Shown: positions 46,022 through 57,611, numbered from the stretch's first letter. The stretch: DNA of 64,000 bases from Lytechinus pictus (GCF_037042905.1 NC_087261.1:17730917-17794916); one strand, 5' to 3'. Notes: generated by a model from the sequence alone, not told the origin. Program-made: numbers and translations.

Positions 46022-47825
46022 TTGAGAAAGATGACAGATTACTGTATGCTTATATTGCGGCCAGTGAAGAAGAAGAAGAAGAACAAGAAGAGGAACAAGA
46101 AGACGAACAGCAGCCAGACACAGAGGGTCATGACAGCTGCAGTCAGGCAGTATTTGGGCCATGGCACACATAGAACATTTTGGCCAGTTCTTCAGGCTCT
46201 TATACATTAAATTGAGGCTCCGAGGTCAGGAGACAGCGCAAAATTACACACATTTAACACCAGAGCTCTCGGGCGAAGTCTTGCAAATAGTGGCAAATTG
46301 CCAGTTACTCTGAAAACCCGGCCGCTGGAGATATCTATCATGTTAATTAGCCTCTTGCGTAGGCTTTTATGTACTGAGTGTCCAACATATCAAAGATGGA
46401 TCCGAAAGTGTTACATGCAATATTGTGCAAGCTTGAATGTATTACGCGTTGCATAAAGTCTGGACTGTAAAAGTGCACTTGTTTAAAAGTCAAGTCCACC
46501 TCAGAAAAATGTTGATTTTAATCAATAGAGAAAAATCAGAAAAGCAATATGCTGAAGATTTCAGCAAAATCGGATGTGAAATAAAAAAGTTATGACCTTT
46601 TATTAAAAGTTTCGCTTATTTTTCCCAAAATAGTTATATGCACAATTTAGTGACATGCAAATGAGAGAATCGATGATGTCCCTCACTATTTCTTTTGTTT
46701 TTTATTGTTATTGAATTATACATTATTTCAATTTTTACAGATTTGACAATAAGGACAAACTTGATTGACCCATATAATGTTAAATAATGTTAATTCTACA
46801 TGTTTAGGGAGAAATAAAATATTGTTTCACATGACAATGGGGAGAGAATTAGAATATTTCATATTCCATATAATAAAATACAAAAGAAATAGTGAGTGAG
46901 TGATGTCATCAGTTCCCTCATTTGCATACCGACCGGGATGTGCATAGAACTGTTTTGTGAAATTAAGCGAAATTTAAAAAATGTCATAACTTTCTTATTT
47001 TACAACCGATTTTGATAAAATTTTCAGTATCATTCTTGTTGGATTTTTCTCTTTTTATTCAAATCGACTGTTTGTTGGGGTGGACTTGTCATTTAAGCAA
47101 TAGATGGAATATCTCTGACGTCATCGGAGCCCTGGATCGCAATCAAGAAGCAATCCCACACCGACAGCCTGTAGCCTGCATAAGGATTTATTTTCGATAT
47201 TACTCCTGGCAATGGTGGACACGGATATTAAGTTGTATGGATTGAGCTTGCTGGAAAGGACACATGTCAGACATACGGCGAGTCCGAGCTGTTCACAGGT
47301 TTGGAAGAGGAAACACTCGGACTATCTCCACCCTGCCCTCTGACTGCAAGTCCGGATGATCACGAAAACATAGCATTCTTAATCATTTGGCCATGTTGGG
47401 ATAACACCTTCGCACTTTATATCATGAACCAATACCACAGAAGAGGATTGTCCAAACAGGAGAGAATCTTAAATTATTCTCGAATCTCCAGGGGAGATGA
47501 GTAATTGAAAATGCCTTTGGGATACTTGCCAGCAGATTCAGGTGTCTCCTCAGGATTCTCGAACAGAAGTCCAACAATGAAAAAGGATTCTGTGGAAGCG
47601 ACAGTGCTTCTGCACAACATACTGTTGCAGTGGTGTCTGGGTATTGCTGCACTGGAGACGGACAGAGGGAATAAAAACTACAATGTCATTCCAGGTGCGT
47701 GGAGGGACCAAGTGGACTGGCCAGATGTAGATCAACCTCTTGCACTTCGAAACTCATCCACAACAGATGTAAATAATTCGAGAGAACTCATAAACTCGTT
47801 TTTTTCTCACCACAAAGGTGTCCCA
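46022..47825 (+). pseudogene. Decayed PIF/Harbinger transposase
   Basis: The pieces lie in order but in shifting frames. An N-terminal DRLLYAYIAASEEEEEE is followed by an acidic run and HRTFW. After the inserted MITE come WNISDVIGALDRN ('GalDGkHi'), FSILLLAMVDTDIKLYG (first catalytic Asp), ELFTGLEEETLGLSPPCPL, WDNTFALYIMNQYHRRGLSK (second Asp region, normally 'GDdaF-L'), QERILNYSRISR, VIENAFGILASRFRCLL (catalytic Glu) and EATVLLHNILLQW. These match the DDE_Tnp_4 order of PIF/Harbinger transposases. At least three frameshifts and stops make it non-functional. Its mobilised non-autonomous relatives would have 3-base TWA targets, as at 27776 and 44366. Confidence 0.85.
46487..47090. mobile_element. 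About 600-base MITE inside the Harbinger pseudogene
   Basis: The left end AAGTCAAGTCCACC and right end GGTGGACTTGTCA are inverted, extending through GATTTTTCTCT / AGAGAAAAATC. TTTAA stands outside both ends. The interior carries AATAAAATACAAAAGAAATAG and ATTTGCATACCGACCGGGAT. Partial relatives are at 43740-44160 and 57612-57960. Non-coding. Confidence 0.75.
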
Positions 47826-48839
47826 GGTAACAAGCCAACGTTGGCTCTACGTTGGAAACTTGAAAGTCGTTGGTCGTTGGAAAAACTTGATGGATTTACG
47901 TTGAATCGACGTTGGAAACTAGTTTGATGGAAAGATGATGGACAATCAACAATGACATGACGTTTTCAACGTTGGAAACTTGTTTGTTGGAGAGTTGTTG
48001 GACAGTCGACAATGTCACAACGTTGGAAACACGTTTGATTGGATAGTTGTTGAACAGCAAGCAAAGGCACAACGTTGGCAACGTTGGAAACTGTTTCGAT
48101 GGAAAGTTGTTGAGCAACCGATAATGGCACAACGTTGACAAAGTTGAAAACTACTTTTGTTGGAGATTTGTTGAACGGTCGACAATGGCATGACGTTGGA
48201 AATTAGTAAATTTGAGATTAGTTGGATAGTCGACAATGGCACAACGTTGGAGACATGTTTAATTGGATAGTTGCTGAACAGCCAACAATTACACAACGTT
48301 GGCAACGTTGGAAACTAGTTCGATGGAAAGTTGTTGATCAACCGATAATGGCACAACGTTGACAAAGTTGAAAACTACTTTTGTTGGAGATTTGTTGAAC
48401 GGTCGACAATGGCACAACGTTGGAAATTAGTAAATTTGAGATTAGTTGGATAGTCGACAATGGCACAACGTTGGAAACATGTTTAATTGGATAGTTGCTG
48501 AACAGCCAACAATTACACAACGTTGGAAACTAGTTCGATGGAAAGTTGTTGATCAACCGATAATGGCACAACGTTGACAAAGTTGGAAACTAGTTTGTTG
48601 GAGATTTGTTGGACGGTCGACAATGGCAAAAAAAACGTTGGAAACTAAATAGGTTGAAGATAAGTTGGATAGTCGACGATGACACAAGGTTGGCAACGTT
48701 GGAAACAAGTTCGATGGAAAGTTGTTGAACAACCAACAATGGCACAACGTTGACAAAGCTGGAAACTAGTTCGATGGAAAGTTGTTGAAGAACTGACACT
48801 GGCACAACGTTGGAAACTGGTAGGTTGGAGATCAGTTGG
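47826..48839 (+). repeat. CAACGTTGG minisatellite, block 1
   Basis: It starts CCCAGGTAACAAGCCAACGTTGG and then runs as two alternating unit types. One is AACGTTGGAAACTAGTTCGA, TGGAAAGTTGTTGAACAACC, GACAATGGCAC. The other is AACGTTGACAAAGTTG.., GTTGGAGATTTGTTGGACAG, TCGACAATGGCAC. A higher-order repeat of about 240 bases is visible (48060-48300 against 48300-48540). The minus-strand 'proteins' with repeated 'VSNVVPLSTVQ' are artefacts. Confidence 0.85.
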
Positions 48840-50212
48840 TTCCCTGTTTTATCAGGTGTCCCACAGGGAAGTGTGCTGGGGCCGACCCTATTTAATCTAT
48901 TTATTGACGACATCCTCACTCAAACTATATCGCCAATTGTACTCTTTGCAGATGATGCACTTATATGTAGACCCATCTCGAATAACCACGATATTCAAAT
49001 TCTCCAACAAGATCTGGACAAAGTCATTGAACGGTGTGCAATTAATAAAATGCGAATAAATGAAAAAAAGACAAAGGTTATGCGCATTACTTGCGCTAGG
49101 AATCCCGGTATTCCCACTTATACCCTTAACGATACTATAATCGAACCAGTGTCTGAATTCAAATATCTAGGTGTCGTTTTGAATAACAAGCTGACGTGGC
49201 ATAACCACGTCAAATACATCTATCGTAAAGCAAATCGTATGCTAGGCTTTTTTTTCGGTTACCAAATCACAAGCATCCCACGCAATATTTTCTTTTTATC
49301 AATCCCTCGTAGTTCCGATACTAGAATACGGTCAGCCAGTCTGGCATCTGCACACACATCTTCTGATAAATAAAAAATTGAATCAATACAGCGTCGAGCT
49401 ACCAGAATTGCATTAAAACAAAGGCGCCAACAAATGTGCTATGATGACCGACTGCAGCTCTTAAATTGGCAATGTCTACATTTTCGCCGTAAATATTGCC
49501 TTAAATCTTATGTTGTGAAGTCATTGTTCCGTGTAATTGAATGTACTGCTGTTGGGCGTGCCATTTCGGTAAATACTCGCCGAACTGATGAGGTGAGGTT
49601 CGTCCACCTCCGTGCGCGGACTCAGCGGTTGCATGGTTCGGCAATCAATGCATTTCCCCGTTATTGGGATGAGCTCCCCGAGTCTTTGAGCACGGGGGTG
49701 GTCGAGATGGCTTGTAGCGCTTGGGCGTTACCTCCGCCAGCGCCCGATTTAAGCGAGTTGTTTAGTGTTTAATCCCTTAGAAATTGTTTAGTGTTTAATT
49801 CCAAAGAAGTTAAGTCTTATTTTAAGTATTATTGTACCATTTTGGGTGCGTTCACAATTCCTTTGCCTGTGTCACTTTTGCTTTTCCTTTCCCACCCCTC
49901 TCTCTCTCCCACTCTCTCCTTTCCTTTCTTTTTGTCACCTTCATTCAGCTTTCTTAATTCTCTTTCCCCGTCATTTTATTAATCGCATGCTACACCCCTT
50001 TATAATTATGCGTATTTGATTATTGTTTAGTTATTGATATATATTGTAAATCAACCATTGGAATTGGAACAGGAGGCTTCATGCCACAGTTATTAAGTTA
50101 ACTTTTTCTGTCCCTGGCGTTCCACTGGTTGATATTTCTTATTTTGTATTGTTTACATTGAAATGTATTTTTGAATATTTGCCGAATAAATAATAATAAT
50201 GATAATAATAAT
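48840..50212 (+). pseudogene. 5'-truncated LINE, copy 1
   Basis: It begins inside the RT at FPVLSGVPQGSVLGPTLFNL, then VLFADDALICRP (catalytic FADD), IERCAINKMRINEKKTKVMR, FKYLGVVLNNKLTWHNHV and RKANRMLGFFFGY. A frameshift near 49310 moves VVPILEYGQPVWHLHTH out of frame, and IESIQRRATRIALKQRRQQM to SALELFSV-like coding resumes to a stop at 49770. A non-coding 3' UTR follows with a C/T-rich stretch (49860-49950) and a (TAA)n tail ending at 50212. Target: a CAACGTTGG repeat unit. It is a dead non-LTR retrotransposon whose clade I did not assign. Confidence 0.88.
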
Positions 50213-50608
50213 GACAATCGACGATGACACAACGTTGGCAATGTTGGAAACTAGTTCGATGGAAAGTTGTTGATCAACCGACAATGGCTCAACGTTGACA
50301 AAGTTGGAACTAGTTTGATGGAGATTTATTAGATAGTCGACGATGGCACAACGTTGGAAACTAGTTAGATGGAAAGTTGTTGAACAACTGACACTGGCAC
50401 AACGTTGGAAACTGGTAGGTTGGAGATCAGTTGGATAGTCGACGACGACGACACAACATTGGCAACGTTGGAAACAAGTTCGATGGAAAGTTGTTGAACA
50501 ACCAACAATGGCACAACGTTGACAAAGCTGGAAACTAGTTCGATGGAAAGTTGTTGAAGAACTGACACTGGCACAACGTTGGAAACTGGTAGGTTGGAGA
50601 TCAGTTGG
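50213..50608 (+). repeat. CAACGTTGG minisatellite, block 2
   Basis: The same alternating units as block 1. It closes the first LINE copy and forms the start of the second duplication unit. The sequence around 50215-50430 is nearly identical to 54032-54260. Confidence 0.85.
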
Positions 50609-50784
50609 TTCCCTGTTTTATCAGGTGTCCCACATGGAAGTGTGCTGGGGCCAACCCTATTTAATATATTTATTGACGACATCCTCACTCAAACTATATC
50701 GCCAATTGTACTCTTTGCAGATGATGCACTTATATGTAGACCCATCTCGAATAACCACGATATTCAAATTCTCCAACAAGATCA

Positions 50785-52832
50785 GGGGCCTATTTCATAA
50801 AGAGTTGCTATCATAGCAAGTTGCTATGATAGCAACTCTGGTAGAATAGCAGCTTTTACTTGCTATGCTAGCAACTTGCTATGCTAGCAACTTTGCATTT
50901 CATAAAAGCACATTCGCTGGAAAGTCAGCTTGACTTCCCAGCGAATTATTTGAATAGTCATGTACGAGGCTGATTAGGGGGAAATCCCCTTTCTCTCCAT
51001 TTTTTTTGTTTTCAATTCAAGTCATAAGTTTAGGTAGAAAGTACTGGCGGATCCGGGGGGGGGGGGCACAGCCGACCTGTGGCCCCCCCCCCCACCTTTG
51101 AGAAGCAAAATTAGAAGAAACAAAATTGAAGGAGAATATATATTTTTTTTTGCTTGTAAATTTTTTTGGGAGCGAAATTGTTATTTAGCAGCTGCAAACA
51201 GGGTCTGCAGCATAAGACTAGCCGTTGATACAGAGTGATGGCTCTATGGTGATGCCTGGCTTGCAATTCTAGAAGAGAGTAAGAAGAAAATACTAATTTT
51301 TCCTGGGATGCCATAGCATTATTCTCCATTGTGTAAGTTTTCAGAGAATTGATATATTTTAGCCCTATGCCATGGAAAAAATTATTTTGAAAAAAAGGAA
51401 AAGGCATCATTATTGCCGGTCGAAATTTCACCTTCAACAAAGTTTCTACCGTACAAGTTTAATCCCAGTCCCACACTTGACTATTTGTGTCGGTAATGCA
51501 AGGTTGTTGTATCAACAACAAGGCAGGCACAGGCCACTGCTGGTGCAGTGCTGTTAAAAATCACCCTGAATCAAGTAAATTTGTAGGCTCTAATTATGCA
51601 TGAAACATCGAAAATGACCTTAAAAGATTATTTTTGTTCAAAATGGAAATGATTTTTAAGTTATCGGTTTCAACAGTGAATAACCATTCAGTAAATGGAT
51701 TCAACAATGCCATGGCCACAACTTTTTTTTTTGAGAAAGTCAGAAACAGAAAAAAAAAGCAATCATTTTTTTATCGCATACATTCGTAATTCCAAAGCTT
51801 CATTATTCTGAAGGATCGTTGGTCCGAAAACGAAGTGAGGTTCGTAATTCCGAAGGTTCGTTAATCCGAAAACGAAATGAGTTTCGTAATTCCGAAGGTT
51901 CGTTAGTCCGAAAACGAAATGATTAACGAACGTTATTTCGTTTTCGGACTAACAAACTTTATTTCGTTTTCGGATTGACGAACCTTCGGAACAACGAACC
52001 TTATTTCGTTCTTGGATTAACGAACCTTCGGAACATCAAACCTTATTTCGTTTTCGGATTGTCGAACCTTAGAAATAACGCCACAAATGTTCGGATTAAC
52101 GAACCCTTTTACGTTTTCAGATTAACGAACGTCGAGGTATAGGCACTTTACGTGTTTCGGAATTACGGACCTTCGGAATAAAGAACCTTCGGAATTCCGA
52201 AGTGTAACCTTGTTTATGGCCTAGGGCTTTTTTAATTTAGGCCTTGAATTAAACACTTCCACATAATAGATCTACCTTCCTCTATTTTTTCCCACAAGAA
52301 AAAAAATCCTCTCCATTTTTTTTTTTTTTTAAGTCTGTCTATAACCTCCCTTTTTTTCCCTTTGCCTGCCCTGGGAAGACTGAAAAATTTGCTGTTTCGG
52401 AGGAATTTTTAAACATTTTTTTTGTTGGGGGGGATAGGTAGAACAAAAAAAAAGAAACGGCATTTCTACTAGAAAGCATTACCTTAATATATTCTTCATT
52501 AGCATTATTATCATAGACATTGCTCTAGATATCCGTTCTCTTGTAAGAGCCCTTTGGGCATGCCTGAGCACAACGTATGCCATTCTTCACAATGAAAAAC
52601 CTTTTACAGTGTCAACTTGACGCTCCCCCATGACCAGCGTCAAATATTTAACCCTATTTGACGCTCCAGTAACCATACTTGACGCTCCAGTAAAAAGTTG
52701 ACGCTCCCACTGGAGCGTCAACTTTTTATGAAATGCGCTGCAGCGTCAAATATTAAATTTGACGCTGCAAGTGAAAATTTGACGCTGTTTTGGGACTTGA
52801 CGCTGACGCTGTACCTTTATGAAATGGGCCCC
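50785..52832. mobile_element. 2.05 kb TIR element (GGGGCCTATTTCATAAAG)
   Basis: GGGGCCTATTTCATAAAG at the left and CTTTATGAAATGGGCCCC at the right are inverted with one mismatch. The site is confirmed by LINE copy 1, which reads through. The left subterminal region is a run of TTGCTATGATAGCAACT palindromes (50806-50895). The right subterminal region repeats TTGACGCTCCAGT / GACGCTG (52615-52815). The middle holds a TTCGTTAATCCG palindrome cluster. No transposase is seen. Confidence 0.85.
51785..52205. repeat. TTCCGAAGGTTCGTTAATCC palindromic cluster
   Basis: About four direct units of TAATTCCGAAGGTTCGTTAA, TCCGAAAACGAAATGA are followed by about seven inverted units, with the switch at about 51920. 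The half-arrays can pair into a long hairpin. It looks like a nested element inside the 50785-52832 insertion. Confidence 0.75.
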
Positions 52833-54031
52833 AGGACAAAGTCATTGAATGGTGTGCAATTAATAAAATGCGAATAAATGAAAAAAAGACAAAGGTAATG
52901 CGTATTACTTGCGCTAGGAATCCCGGTATTCCCACTTATACCCTGAACGATACTATAATCGAACCAGTGTCTGAATTCAAATATCTAGGTGTCGTTTTGA
53001 ATAACAAGCTGACGTGGCATAACCACGTCAAATACATCTATCGTAAAGCAAATCGTATGCTAGGCTTTTTTTTCGGTTACCAAATCACAAGCATCCCACG
53101 CAATATTTTCTTTTTATCAATCCCTCGTAGTTCCGATACTAGAATACGGTCAGCCAGTCTGGCATCTGCACACACATCTTCTGATAAATAAAAAATGGAA
53201 TCAATACAGCGTCGAGCTACCAGAATTGCATTAAAACAAAGGCGCCAACAAATGTGCTATGATGACCGACTGCAGCTCTTAAATTGGCAATGTCTACATT
53301 CTCGCCGTAAATATTGCCTTAACTCTTATGTTGTGAAGTCATTGTTCCGTGTAATTGAATGTACTACTGTTGGGCGTGCCATTTCGGTAAATACTCGCCG
53401 AACTGATGAGGTGAGGTTCGTCCACCTCCGTGCGCGGACTCAGCGGTTGCATGGTTCGGCAATCAATGCATTTCCCCGTTATTGGGATGAGCTCCCCGAG
53501 TCCTTGCGCACGGGGGTGGTCGAGATGGCTTGTAGCGCTTGGGCGTTACCTCCGCCAGCGCCCGATTTAAGCGAGTTGTTTAGTGTTTAATCCCTTAGAA
53601 ATTGTTTAGTGTTTAATTCCAAAGAAGTTAAGTCTTATTTTAAGTATTATTGTACCATTTTGGGTGCGTTCACAATTCCTTTGCCTGTGTCACTTTTGCT
53701 TTTCCTTTCCCACCCCTCTCTCTCTCCCACTCTCTCCTTTCCTTTCTTTTTGTCACCTTCATTCAGCTTTCTTAATTCTCTTTCCCCGTCATTTTATTAA
53801 TCGCATGCTACACCCCTTTATAATTATGCGTATTTGATTATTGTTTAGTTATTGATATATATTGTAAATCAACCATTGGAATTGGGACAGGAGGCTTCAT
53901 GCCACAGTTATTAAGTTAACTTTTTCTGTCCCTGGCGTTCCACTGGTTGATATTTCTTATTTTGTATTGTTTACATTGAAATGTATTTTTGAATATTTGC
54001 CGAATAAATAATAATAATGATAATAATAATG

Positions 54032-54690
54032 ACAATCGACGATGACACAACGTTGGCAATGTTGGAAACTAGTTCGATGGAAAGTTGTTGATCAACCGAC
54101 AATGGCACAACGTTGACAAAGTTGGAACTAGTTTGATGGAGATTTATTAGATAGTCGACGATGGCACAACGTTGGAAACTAGTTAGATGGAAAGTTGTTG
54201 AACAACTGACACTGGCACAACGTTGGAAACTGGTAGGTTGGAGATCAGTTGGATAGTCGACGACGATGACACAACATTGGCAACGTTGGAAACTAGTTCG
54301 ATGGAAAGTTGTTGAACAACGTACAGACAATGGCACAGCATTGGAAACTAGTGTGTTGGAGATTTGTTGGACAGCTAACAATGTCAAAACGTCGGAAACG
54401 TGTTTGATAGGGTAGTTGTTAAACAGCCAACAAATGCACTGCGTTGACTATGTTGAAAACTAGTTCGATGTAGAGTTGCTGAACAACCGACAACAGAACA
54501 ACATTGGAAACTATTTTGTTGGAGATTTGATGGACAGTCGACAATGGCACAATATTGACAATGTTGGAAACTAGTTCGATGGAGAGTTGTTGATCAACCG
54601 TCAATGGCACAACGTTGACAACATTGAAGACTAGTTTATTAGAGAGTTGTTGTTAGTTAACATTGACAAAATGTTGGAAACTGTAGTTTG
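54032..54690 (+). repeat. CAACGTTGG minisatellite, block 3
   Basis: Continues the array after LINE copy 2. Units become more diverged to the right and stop near 54690. Confidence 0.8.
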
Positions 54691-55427
54691 CAAATGTGTC
54701 GATTAATATAGAAAATAAAGGAGAAAAGCAAGAAAACAAATGCAGTTCAAGACCATAATTTCAGAAACGCCCTCGTCCTTTGCAGCTGACTAGGCCTCTC
54801 ACTATAAGTACGATATATACATGTAGGCCTACCGTCACATAGCTAGAAGAAATTGAAGAGGAAATACAAGCATCAAATGTGCCTATTTAAAAATACCATA
54901 CTATTCTGATGCGAGGAATTAGTCGCGACGTCGGACTCCTTCTTCTGTGTAGTGTAGTCTGCTTCCTTCAATTTTGAACTTGAAGAATCTGGCAGAATTT
55001 GGACTGGATATAGACAAATTCCCGAATATCTAGTGATCTGGCACAGTACTTACAAGCTGCATATTTAGGACCTACAATCTACAGTGAAATTGTATTTGCA
55101 CTTGCAGATAGTCGGTAACTGCAACTGTTGATCCCCTCCGAAAGATCCCGGAGTCAGCTTCTGTGCGCATACAGTCCGACACTAGTATTTTCGTGTAAGT
55201 ACTTAACATCAGTCACTGCTCTGCCTCCTTCTTCAATCCTTCCAGTAATTATTACCACTACCAGAGACCACGCGTGATGAATACAGTAGCATATTTGATG
55301 AATAGCATACTTTCACATGCACAGGTTGAGACTCTCTAGTCTCTACTCTAGATCTAGATCTCGTAGTTCATCTAGTAGAGACACATCACTCATTCAGGAA
55401 CGAGTATGCGATACAGGGCAAGGTAAC
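54691..55427. other. Intron stretch with nothing recognised
   Basis: Unique-looking sequence with a short AGATCTAGATCT palindrome near 55350. No exon or known repeat was identified. Confidence 0.5.
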
Positions 55428-55914
55428 AGTCATTGGGTGATTTCAATTCAAGTACAGTGTTGAAATATGGTGTTGGTGTTGTGACAACACCGTACTTGAA
55501 ATCAGGCTGGTGTTGGGATTGACCTTGGAAAATATGGTGTCTTTCCGGCAGTTTTTCATTGTGTTGAAGGCTGGTGTTGATTGTCATCTGCTGAACCCAA
55601 CACTGCGGCTGCATGGTTCATGGTGTTGACGATCTACGTGCAATTTCCCCATTCAGCAACACCGACCCCCAGGGATTGGGAGAATCGTGATTTAAAGTTC
55701 GGTGTTGGTGTTGATGAACTGTAGCTCACGAACAGGGGGCGAACACAACGAACCATCCCCGTAAAATTATCTGTTACAGTTAAGATGAGAGCAAATCATT
55801 GGAGTTTTAATACATTTTAATGAAAAATAATATTACGCTCGGTGTTGGAGATCAGTTCAGCAGCCCTTTCACGCTCTCAACACCGAACACCGTACTTGAA
55901 ATCACCCAATGACT
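55428..55914. mobile_element. 487-base TIR element (AGTCATTGGGTGATTTCAA)
   Basis: The first 19 bases, AGTCATTGGGTGATTTCAA, and the last 19 are perfect inverts, followed by CAAGTACNGTGTTG on both sides. GGTGTTG / CAACACC words recur throughout. Non-coding. A related end, GGGTGATTTCAAGTTCGG, appears at 63772. Confidence 0.82.
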
Positions 55915-56600
55915 TGCTTCCTGGCAATCCTGCCTTATTTATTATACGCTGCCTTGAATTGACCTGATCGGTCCTGCCTGGCCTAGCCTGGACCCAGTGT
56001 TTTCCAACTGCCGTCAAACCTGTAGGTGCTACGTGAGGCATGTTTACACTTAACGCTGAAATAACATTTAAGAGTTATGGCACGAGCGAGACTAGGCCAT
56101 GGTCATGCATATTGAGATCTCAGTTGACTTATATCTTAATGAAAAAGAGGCGCTCTTAAGTTACAGTTAGCAGTAGCTACGTTACCCTAAGTGAGTCCAA
56201 GTTACGCGACCTCCTTTTTATATTTTGTTAATACTGAGAGACTGCAATTACACATGTGAGTTTTTGTGATGACCACTGACGTTGCAATTGGCATTGCATA
56301 CCGAGTCATCAAACAATTGTAGACAGAAACAGAGATTGCAACTCGCAAGAAAATGTAATACATCTTAATTCTTATTACATATGCTTATGTTTGGTATTAG
56401 TCTTGAGAAAAAGAGGATGTCAAAAAAGTTTAAATGCTAAAAAGGCCTCAATAAATATCACACGCAATTCTCTTGATTCCTCTTAATTATGTGAAGAGAC
56501 CTGTAACAGAAAGAATGAAAAATAATGAATAGCTGTAATAATAGTTGTAATGACATAATCATGAACAGGTTACAGATGATGATGGCACAGTGTTGAAAAC
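55915..56600. other. Intron stretch with nothing recognised
   Basis: Ordinary AT-balanced sequence with no exon, RNA gene or repeat family that I can name. Confidence 0.5.
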
Positions 56601-57000
56601 TGTTTGATGGAGATGGCGCATCGTTGGATATGTTTAAAATTAGACCAACAAAGAATCAACGTTACACCATCGTTGAACAGGGGGGCGTTTCATGAAAGGA
56701 CTTGTCGGACGTTTTATCCGACAAGTCCCATTTTATCCGACAGTTACCATAGTAACATTACCTCTCAGCCAATCAACATCAGAGAAAGATGTCAGATCTG
56801 ACAACTTGTAGGATGAAAATGTTGATGAAACACTCCCCTGATATTAGACAAACATTGAATCAACGTTTACAACGTTGGACTAATATTGGACTAACGTTGA
56901 ATCAACTCTCCATCAACATTGGACGAACATTAGACCAACGTTGGATCAACGTTACCCAACGTTGGACCAACATTGGACCAACGCTGCCATACCTGCCTCA
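56601..57000 (+). repeat. Diverged CAACGTTGGACCAACATTGGA repeat with inserted MITE
   Basis: Units of about 20 bases (GACCAACGTTGGATCAACGT) run from 56600 to 56670 and 56845 to 56985, related to but simpler than the 47.8-54.7 kb array. Between them, 56679-56838 is a third copy of the GGGGCATTTCATCAACAT MITE, starting GGGGGCGTTTCATGAAAGGA and ending TTGATGAAACACTCCCC. Confidence 0.7.
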
Positions 57001-57611
57001 TCTGGACATAATGATTATGCACTCATGAATATTCATTACATCAGTAAATGACCAAAGTTTTAGGTAATATTGCTATAATAATTAAAGGATTTATGTTTTA
57101 TTTCCACCATGAAAAGTTTCAGAAAAGTATGCGGCTCCTTTACCATGTCATTTATAATCAAAATATATGATTCTAAGGGAAATTTTCAAGGTTAAATGTG
57201 GAAAATGATATTAACTGTATTCTGCCAAGTATTGCAAAGTTGCTCTACATATGGGAGTCAATGACAGGATTCAGTGGATAGGTTGATAGGAATAGGATGT
57301 AAGATTAGGATGTAGGATTTTAGGATAGGATAAGATATGATGATAAATATTAGAGTGTAGAGTTGTAACGGTGGACTTCACCTTGAAACCAATTAATGTT
57401 TTGTTAATTATTGCCATTTTAAAACCATTGCGAACTCTAATGGCAGAGTCTAATCAGTCAAATGTAATACATTACATTCAATGCGGAAACACTGATTGTA
57501 AAACATAAAGACTCGCTAATTCACTCAAAAAAGGCAATGCCATTCAGTATCTAGATAAAACGGAAGGTGTCTTTTCTTTCTTTAAAATCACTGAGCTTGT
57601 CATCATTAAAA
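57001..57611. other. Intron stretch with nothing recognised
   Basis: AT-rich, with a short run of AGGATGTAGGAT-type words near 57295-57345, similar to the complement of ATCCTAATCCT near 13140-13190. No gene. Confidence 0.45.

Larger units (their letters stand above)
50609..54031 (+). pseudogene. 5'-truncated LINE, copy 2, split by a TIR element
   Basis: The RT coding starts at the same base as copy 1 (PVLSGVPHGSVLGP, FADDALI), is broken after ILQQDQ by the element at 50785-52832, and resumes DKVIEWCAINKMRINEKKTK at 52833. The frameshift and 3' UTR are as in copy 1 (coding ends 53588; tail to about 54031). Only scattered base differences from copy 1 exist, for example Gln to His in the GVPQG motif. 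Confidence 0.88.
48662..54255 (+). repeat. Tandem segmental duplication (unit about 1.77 kb)
   Basis: 48662-50427 and 50428-54255 are the same segment: minisatellite, LINE at the same truncation point with the same frameshift, (TAA)n tail, minisatellite. The match is nearly base for base over the LINE and its flanks. The second copy is longer only because of the 50785-52832 insertion. Confidence 0.88.

Noticed and set aside
47896..48919. Minus-strand frames with repeated 'VSNVVPLSTVQQISN' that look like a repeat protein
   Set aside because: They are translations of the CAACGTTGG minisatellite, whose unit length in places is a multiple of three. Units vary by indels that would break a real protein.
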